Below, one piece after another: positions 5,882 to 9,057 of a stretch of DNA of 9,057 bases (positions are counted from its first letter, which is position 1; every line of letters starts with the position of its first letter). The stretch is from positions 1 through 9,057 of the forward strand of contig SCQZ01000209.1 in NCBI GenBank assembly GCA_004299665.1, read 5' to 3'. The notes beneath the pieces were generated by a model. The model was not told where the DNA came from and made no database searches. It saw only the letters and a program-made list of their open reading frames with translations. Source of the DNA: Jatrophihabitans sp. GTDB lineage: Bacteria; Actinomycetota; Actinomycetes; Mycobacteriales; Jatrophihabitantaceae. The position numbers were made by a program, and so were the translations under genes.

Positions 5882-7297
5882 GTGAAGAGCACCGTCGAGA
5901 ACCTGAGCCCGACCCGCGTGCGGCTCGCCGTCGAGATGGCCTTCGAGGACCTCAAGCCCAGCCTGGACGCGGCGTACAAGAAGATCGCCCAGCAGGTCCG
6001 GGTCCCGGGCTTCCGCCCCGGCAAGGTGCCGGCCCGCATCATCGACCAGCGGGTCGGCCGGGCGGCGGTGCTCGAGGAGGCGGTCAACAGCGCGCTGCCG
6101 GGCGCGTACAGCGAGGCCGTGCGGGAGGCCGAACTGCGACCCGTCGGGCAGCCGGAGATCGACGTCACCAACCTCACGGACGGGGAGTCGCTCAGCTTCA
6201 CCGCCGAGGTCGACGTGCGCCCCGAGATCACGCTGCCGGAGCTGGACGGCCTCGCCGTGACGGTCGACGACGCCACCGTCGGCGACGAGGACGTCCGCGA
6301 GCAGGTCGAGGCGCTGCGCGAGCGGTTCGGGACCCTCAAGGGGGTCGACCGCGCGATCGCCGACGGCGACTACGTCTCCATCGACCTGCTCGCCTCGGTG
6401 GACGGGCAGGAGGTCGAGGCCGGCTCGGCGAACGGCATGTCCTACCGGGTCGGCTCGGCGGACCTCGTCGACGGCTTGGACGACGCGCTGCTCGGCAAGG
6501 CCGCGGGCGACACCGCCTCGTTCTCCACGACGCTGCGCCAGGGCGAGCACGCCGACGAGCAGGCCGAGATCCGCGTCGTGATCAACTCCGTCAAGGAGCA
6601 GGAGCTGCCCGAGCTCGACGACGAGTTCGCCCAGCTCGCCAGCGAGTTCGACACGATGGCCGAGCTCGAGGCGGACCTGCGCACCCGGCTGGGACGGGCG
6701 AAGGTCTTCGAGCAGGGGACGCAGGCGCGCGACAAGTTGCTCGAGCAGCTGGTCGAGACCGTGCAGTTCCCGCTGCCCGACGCCGCGGTGGAGGGCGAGG
6801 TCGACGCGCGCGAGCACGAGATCGTGCACTCCTTCGGCCACGACGACGCCATGTTCGAGCGCTTCTTGTCGCTGCAGGACAAGACCCCCGAGCAGTTCCG
6901 AGACGAACTGCGCGAGAGCGCCCGCAAGTCGGTGCGTGCCCAGTTCCTGCTCGATGCCGTCGCGGACAAGCAGGAGGTCCAGGTCGGCGACGCCGAGCTG
7001 ACGGCGTACCTGATCCGCCAGGCGGCTCGGTACAACCTGGCGCCCCAGCAGTTCGCCGACGAGATCGTCAAGGCAGGCAACCTGCCGGCCCTGGTCGCCG
7101 ACGTGCGGCGCAACAAGGCGCTCGCGGCCCTGCTGGAGTCCACCACGATCACCGACGCCTCGGGTAACACGGTGGACCTGTCCCAGCTCAACGCCGAAGC
7201 CATGGCCGAGGTCGTCGCCGGCGAGGAGGACGACGACGTCGTCGGCCTCGACGACACCGACGGCACCGTCGGCACCGACGGCACCGACGGGGAATGA
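5882..7297 (+). CDS. tig: Trigger factor (ribosome-associated chaperone, peptidyl-prolyl isomerase)
   Basis: 471 residues from a GTG start. Trigger factor docks at the ribosomal exit tunnel, shields nascent chains and can isomerise prolyl bonds. The N-terminal ribosome-binding domain (about 1-115) carries the signature loop GFRPGK (43-48). The FKBP-type PPIase domain follows (about 155-240), starting at 'DGDYVSIDLLASVDG' and including 'LVDGLDDALLGKAAGD' (195-210). The helical chaperone arms fill most of the rest, beginning 'ELPELDDEFAQLASEFD'. The last about 25 residues are an acidic tail with a D/V-G-T repeat; such low-complexity tails are common in actinobacterial trigger factors. The gene lies directly upstream of clpP1-clpP2-clpX, the usual arrangement. 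A 70-bp gap with its own promoter separates it from clpP1, so tig is probably transcribed mainly as a separate unit. Confidence 0.97.
   Translation: MKSTVENLSPTRVRLAVEMAFEDLKPSLDAAYKKIAQQVRVPGFRPGKVPARIIDQRVGRAAVLEEAVNSALPGAYSEAVREAELRPVGQPEIDVTNLTDGESLSFTAEVDVRPEITLPELDGLAVTVDDATVGDEDVREQVEALRERFGTLKGVDRAIADGDYVSIDLLASVDGQEVEAGSANGMSYRVGSADLVDGLDDALLGKAAGDTASFSTTLRQGEHADEQAEIRVVINSVKEQELPELDDEFAQLASEFDTMAELEADLRTRLGRAKVFEQGTQARDKLLEQLVETVQFPLPDAAVEGEVDAREHEIVHSFGHDDAMFERFLSLQDKTPEQFRDELRESARKSVRAQFLLDAVADKQEVQVGDAELTAYLIRQAARYNLAPQQFADEIVKAGNLPALVADVRRNKALAALLESTTITDASGNTVDLSQLNAEAMAEVVAGEEDDDVVGLDDTDGTVGTDGTDGE
7259..7285 (+). repeat. Tandem 9-bp repeat coding the tig acidic tail
   Basis: Three copies of G(A/T)CGGCACC (7259-7267, 7268-7276, 7277-7285) and a partial fourth (GACGGGGAA) encode D-G-T, V-G-T, D-G-T and D-G-E. 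The single A-to-T change in the middle copy creates two overlapping perfect inverted repeats: CCGACG/CGTCGG (7257-7262 with 7267-7272) and CCGTCGG/CCGACGG (7266-7272 with 7275-7281). The unit looks prone to copy-number change by slippage. Confidence 0.75.
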
Positions 7298-7302
7298 GCA
7301 TC

Positions 7303-7316
7303 CGCCCTCAGCGAAC
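7303..7316 (-). promoter_or_regulatory. ClgR-type operator upstream of clpP1
   Basis: CGC-CCTCA-GCGAAC is an exact match, on the minus strand, to the Streptomyces ClgR motif GTTCGC-N5-GCG. ClgR is an actinobacterial activator of clp and lon genes. The box starts six bases after the tig stop and lies about 50-65 bases upstream of the predicted clpP1 transcription start. Against the longer mycobacterial consensus the centre has T where A is expected. Confidence 0.55.
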
Positions 7317-7327
7317 GCGGGCCCGCG
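7316..7327. repeat. 12-bp perfect palindrome in the tig-clpP1 gap
   Basis: CGCGGGCCCGCG is perfectly symmetric and abuts the ClgR-type box, sharing one base. It could be a second regulator site or part of the tig terminator. A weaker GGCGC/GCGCC stem (7327-7331 with 7342-7346) follows. Confidence 0.4.
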
Positions 7328-7354
7328 GCGCCCTCGTCGGCGCGCCAGCTTCGT

Positions 7355-7360
7355 TAGGGT
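7355..7360 (+). promoter_or_regulatory. -10 element of a leaderless clpP1 promoter
   Basis: TAGGGT (TANNNT) is followed by seven bases and the clpP1 ATG at 7368, with no Shine-Dalgarno sequence. The expected -35 position (about 7332-7337, cctcgt) does not resemble TTGACA, which fits a promoter that needs an activator such as ClgR. Confidence 0.5.
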
Positions 7361-7367
7361 CGACGCC

Positions 7368-8000
7368 ATGACCTTCGCGATGGAACCGACCGGCGTGCAG
7401 ATGCGCACACCCGGAGCCGGCATGACGCTCAACGACTCGGTGTACGACCGGCTGCTGCGCGAGCGCATCATCTTCCTCGGGCAGGTGGTGGACGACGCGA
7501 TCGCCAACCAGATCTGCGCCCAGCTGCTGCTGCTCTCGGCCGAGGACAACACGCGCGACATCAACCTGTACATCAACTCGCCGGGCGGTTCGGTGACGGC
7601 GGGCATGGCGATCTTCGACACCATGACCTTCGTCGACTGCGACGTCGCCACGTACGCCCTCGGGCTGGCCGCCTCGATGGGGCAGTTCCTGCTCTCGGCC
7701 GGCACCCGCGGCAAGCGGTACGCGCTGCCGCACGCGCGGATCATGATGCACCAGCCCTCGGCGGGCATCGGCGGCACCGCGTCGGACATCGCCATCCAGG
7801 CCGAGCAGTTCAAGCTCACCAAGGCCGAGATGGCGCAGCTGATCTCCGAGCACACCGGGCAGAGCGTCGAGCAGATCCAGGCCGACTCCGAGCGCGACCG
7901 GTGGTTCACCGCTGACCAGGCGCTCGAGTACGGCTTCGTCGACCACGTCGTCAGCCGTGTCGCACAGATGCCCAACGGCTCCGGCACCGCCCCGGCCTGA
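7368..8000 (+). CDS. clpP1: ATP-dependent Clp protease proteolytic subunit ClpP1
   Basis: 210 residues, a cytosolic serine peptidase. In Actinobacteria ClpP1 and ClpP2 form two stacked heptameric rings and degrade proteins unfolded by ClpX or ClpC. The catalytic triad is S103 (in GLAASMGQ), H128 (in MMHQPSAG) and D177 (in ERDRWF). The spacings of 25 and 49 residues equal those of E. coli ClpP. SPGGSVTAGM (71-80) is the oxyanion-region glycine motif. The stretch before about residue 20 is probably propeptide, removed in known actinobacterial ClpP1. The ATG is set by the -10 seven bases upstream and by the absence of a ribosome binding site. The gene is followed after 14 bases by clpP2. The ClgR-type box upstream suggests stress-linked activation. 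MMHQPS separates this copy from ClpP2. Confidence 0.97.
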   Translation: MTFAMEPTGVQMRTPGAGMTLNDSVYDRLLRERIIFLGQVVDDAIANQICAQLLLLSAEDNTRDINLYINSPGGSVTAGMAIFDTMTFVDCDVATYALGLAASMGQFLLSAGTRGKRYALPHARIMMHQPSAGIGGTASDIAIQAEQFKLTKAEMAQLISEHTGQSVEQIQADSERDRWFTADQALEYGFVDHVVSRVAQMPNGSGTAPA

Positions 8001-8014
8001 GAGGACCTGACGTC

Positions 8015-8635
8015 ATGAGCGAGCTGTACCGGCCCGAGAGCCGCTACGTCCTGCCGTCGTTCGTCGAGCGGACGAACTACGGGATCAAGGAGTCGAACCC
8101 GTACAACAAGCTGTTCGAGGAGCGGATCATCTTCCTCGGCGCGCCCATCGACGACGTCGTCGCCAACGACGTCATCGCCCAGTTGATCGTGCTGGAGTCC
8201 AACGACCCCGACCGCGACATCCTCATCTACATCAACTCCCCGGGAGGGTCCTTCACGGCGCTCACGGCCATCTACGACACCTTGCAGTTCGTCCGTCCCG
8301 AGGTGCAGACGTACTGCATGGGCCAGGCCGCCTCCGCCGCCGCGGTGCTGCTGGCCGCCGGCACCAAGGGCAAGCGGTTCGCGCTGCAGAACTCGCGGGT
8401 GCTGATCCACCAGCCCTCCGGCGAGGGGCAGGGCCAGGTGACCGATCTGGAGATCCAGGCCAACGAGATCTTGCGCATGCGCGGCCTGCTCGAGGACATC
8501 CTGGCCCGCCACACCGGCCAGAGCGTCGAGAAGGTCCGCGCCGACATCGAGCGCGACACCATCCTCACCGCCGAGCAGGCCAAGGAGTACGGCATCGTCG
8601 ACGAGGTCATCACCACCCGCAAGATCGACGCCTGA
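8015..8635 (+). CDS. clpP2: ATP-dependent Clp protease proteolytic subunit ClpP2
   Basis: 206 residues, the second ring type of the ClpP1P2 peptidase; it differs from ClpP1 in its N-terminal region and substrate pocket. The catalytic triad is S107 (in GQAASAAA), H132 (in LIHQPSGEGQGQ) and D181 (in IERDTILT), again 25 and 49 residues apart. SPGGSFTALTAIYDT starts at residue 75. The N-terminal stretch 'YRPESRYVLPSFVERTNYG' is typical of actinobacterial ClpP2. GAGGA at 8001-8005, nine bases before the ATG, is its ribosome binding site. The gap to clpP1 is 14 bp and contains no promoter, so the two are co-transcribed and probably made in similar amounts. The gene ends before two hairpins that separate it from clpX. 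Confidence 0.97.
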   Translation: MSELYRPESRYVLPSFVERTNYGIKESNPYNKLFEERIIFLGAPIDDVVANDVIAQLIVLESNDPDRDILIYINSPGGSFTALTAIYDTLQFVRPEVQTYCMGQAASAAAVLLAAGTKGKRFALQNSRVLIHQPSGEGQGQVTDLEIQANEILRMRGLLEDILARHTGQSVEKVRADIERDTILTAEQAKEYGIVDEVITTRKIDA

Positions 8636-8650
8636 CCGGCCCCGGGCCGG
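8636..8650 (+). terminator. GC-rich hairpin right after clpP2
   Basis: CCGGCC (8636-8641) pairs with GGCCGG (8645-8650) around a 3-base loop, starting at the first base after the clpP2 stop. There is no T-tract. It could end or attenuate the clpP1P2 transcript. Confidence 0.4.
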
Positions 8651-8676
8651 GCCGCCCCCGCCTGCCGCACGGCGCG

Positions 8677-8698
8677 CCGGGGAAACGGGATTTCCCGG
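8677..8698 (+). terminator. Second hairpin or operator between clpP2 and clpX
   Basis: CCGGGGAAA (8677-8685) pairs with TTTCCCGG (8691-8698) with one bulged G and a CGGGA loop. The core GGGAAA-N5-TTTCCC is perfect and unusually A/T-containing for this region. It could terminate clpP1P2 read-through. It also sits where a regulator could bind upstream of the clpX -10 at 8720. Confidence 0.4.
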
Positions 8699-8719
8699 GA
8701 CGTTGCCGGGTTTTGCAGG

Positions 8720-8725
8720 TAGCGT
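8720..8725 (+). promoter_or_regulatory. -10 candidate for clpX
   Basis: TAGCGT (TANNNT) lies 60 bases before the clpX start, predicting a leader of about 50 nt that includes the GAGGGGA ribosome binding site at 8768-8774. No TTGACA-like element is present at 17-18 bp; TTGCCG at 8703-8708 is too close. Confidence 0.35.
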
Positions 8726-8785
8726 TTGAACCTGGACGGCCGTCAGGCGCCGCAACGCTGGAGCACAGAGGGGAACGAGTCGCCC

Positions 8786-9057
8786 GTGGCACGAGTCGGC
8801 GAGACCGGAGACCTGCTCAAGTGCTCCTTCTGCGGAAAGAGCCAGAAGCAGGTCAAGAAGCTCATCGCGGGGCCCATGGTCTACATCTGCGACGAGTGCA
8901 TCGACCTGTGCAACGAGATCATCGAGGAGGAACTCGCCGACACCGGTGAGTTCAGCTTCGACGAACTGCCCAAGCCAGAAGAGATCAAGGTCTTCCTCGA
9001 CCAGTACGTCGTCGGGCAGGAACACGCCAAGAAGACCCTCGCCGTCGCCGTCTACAA
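8786..9057 (+). CDS. clpX: ClpX, ATP-dependent Clp protease ATP-binding subunit (N-terminal part, cut by window end)
   Basis: The first 90 residues are present. ClpX is the hexameric AAA+ unfoldase that recognises tagged or motif-bearing substrates and threads them into ClpP1P2. The N-terminal zinc-binding dimerisation domain is complete: C13 and C16 (KCSFCGK), C35 and C38 (ICDECIDLC). The linker leads to 'KPEEIKVFLDQYVVGQ' and 'AKKTLAVAVY', the entry to the AAA+ module. Walker A and everything after it lie beyond the window. The GTG start at 8786 is preceded by GAGGGGA, and the encoded MARVGETGDLLKC matches usual actinobacterial ClpX N-termini. The 150-bp gap from clpP2 with its own -10 and hairpins suggests separate control from clpP1P2. 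Confidence 0.96.
   Translation, partial: MARVGETGDLLKCSFCGKSQKQVKKLIAGPMVYICDECIDLCNEIIEEELADTGEFSFDELPKPEEIKVFLDQYVVGQEHAKKTLAVAVY

Noticed and set aside
4078..7167. A plus-strand open frame of about 1029 codons across the cytochrome b-like gene and tig in another frame
   Set aside because: Arginine/alanine/glycine/proline-rich nonsense composition, no domain, and it runs through two real genes and their intergenic region.
8015..8635. clpP2 as an inactive paralogue
   Set aside because: The Ser-His-Asp triad is present with the same spacing as in ClpP1, so the sequence gives no sign of inactivity.
5816..9025. A minus-strand open frame of over 1000 codons antisense to tig, clpP1, clpP2 and clpX
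   Set aside because: It is the mirror of strongly conserved genes in very high-GC DNA; it has no recognisable domain and no start signal. Its valine/leucine/glycine/aspartate-rich composition is what antisense of such codons gives.

Overview
The window is very GC-rich, with G/C-dominated third codon positions, and reads as a chromosomal segment of a mycothiol-type actinobacterium. The order trigger factor - clpP1 - clpP2 - clpX, a MshC-type cysteine ligase, tRNA genes without encoded CCA and apparently leaderless promoters all fit. The genus cannot be fixed from the sequence.

Left part (1-2246): the tail of a DUF222/13E12-type HNH protein, a GNAT acetyltransferase (+), a DUF1801 protein (-) convergent with it, and a DUF1028 Ntn-hydrolase-like protein (+) divergent from DUF1801. 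These look like independent single-gene units. Middle part (2244-5722): a divergent MshC/cysteinyl-tRNA synthetase core protein (-) ends 9 bp from the DUF1028 gene across a bidirectional terminator hairpin. It starts just downstream of a co-oriented tRNA-Gly(UCC). A divergent tRNA-Pro(UGG) follows, then a large orphan cytochrome b-like membrane protein.

Right part (5723-9057): a protein quality-control block. Trigger factor catches nascent chains at the ribosome. ClpP1 and ClpP2, in one operon, form the mixed ClpP1P2 peptidase. ClpX, cut off by the window end, is the AAA+ unfoldase that feeds it. An exact ClgR-type box lies between tig and clpP1, and clpX has its own leader with hairpins and a -10 candidate.

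Most worth following up: (1) the cytochrome b-like protein has both heme-ligand histidine pairs, with b6-like spacing in the second, but no cytochrome b C-terminal half, no Rieske or cytochrome c neighbour, and a cysteine-free extracytoplasmic domain of about 220 residues instead; (2) the MshC-like ligase mixes MshC and CysRS zinc-site features; (3) three genes share an identical TANNNT-N7-start arrangement, which resets two gene starts and would give the DUF1028 protein an N-terminal threonine; (4) the ClgR box. I saw no insertion sequence, CRISPR array, prophage or defence island, and no gene-free stretch longer than 300 bases.
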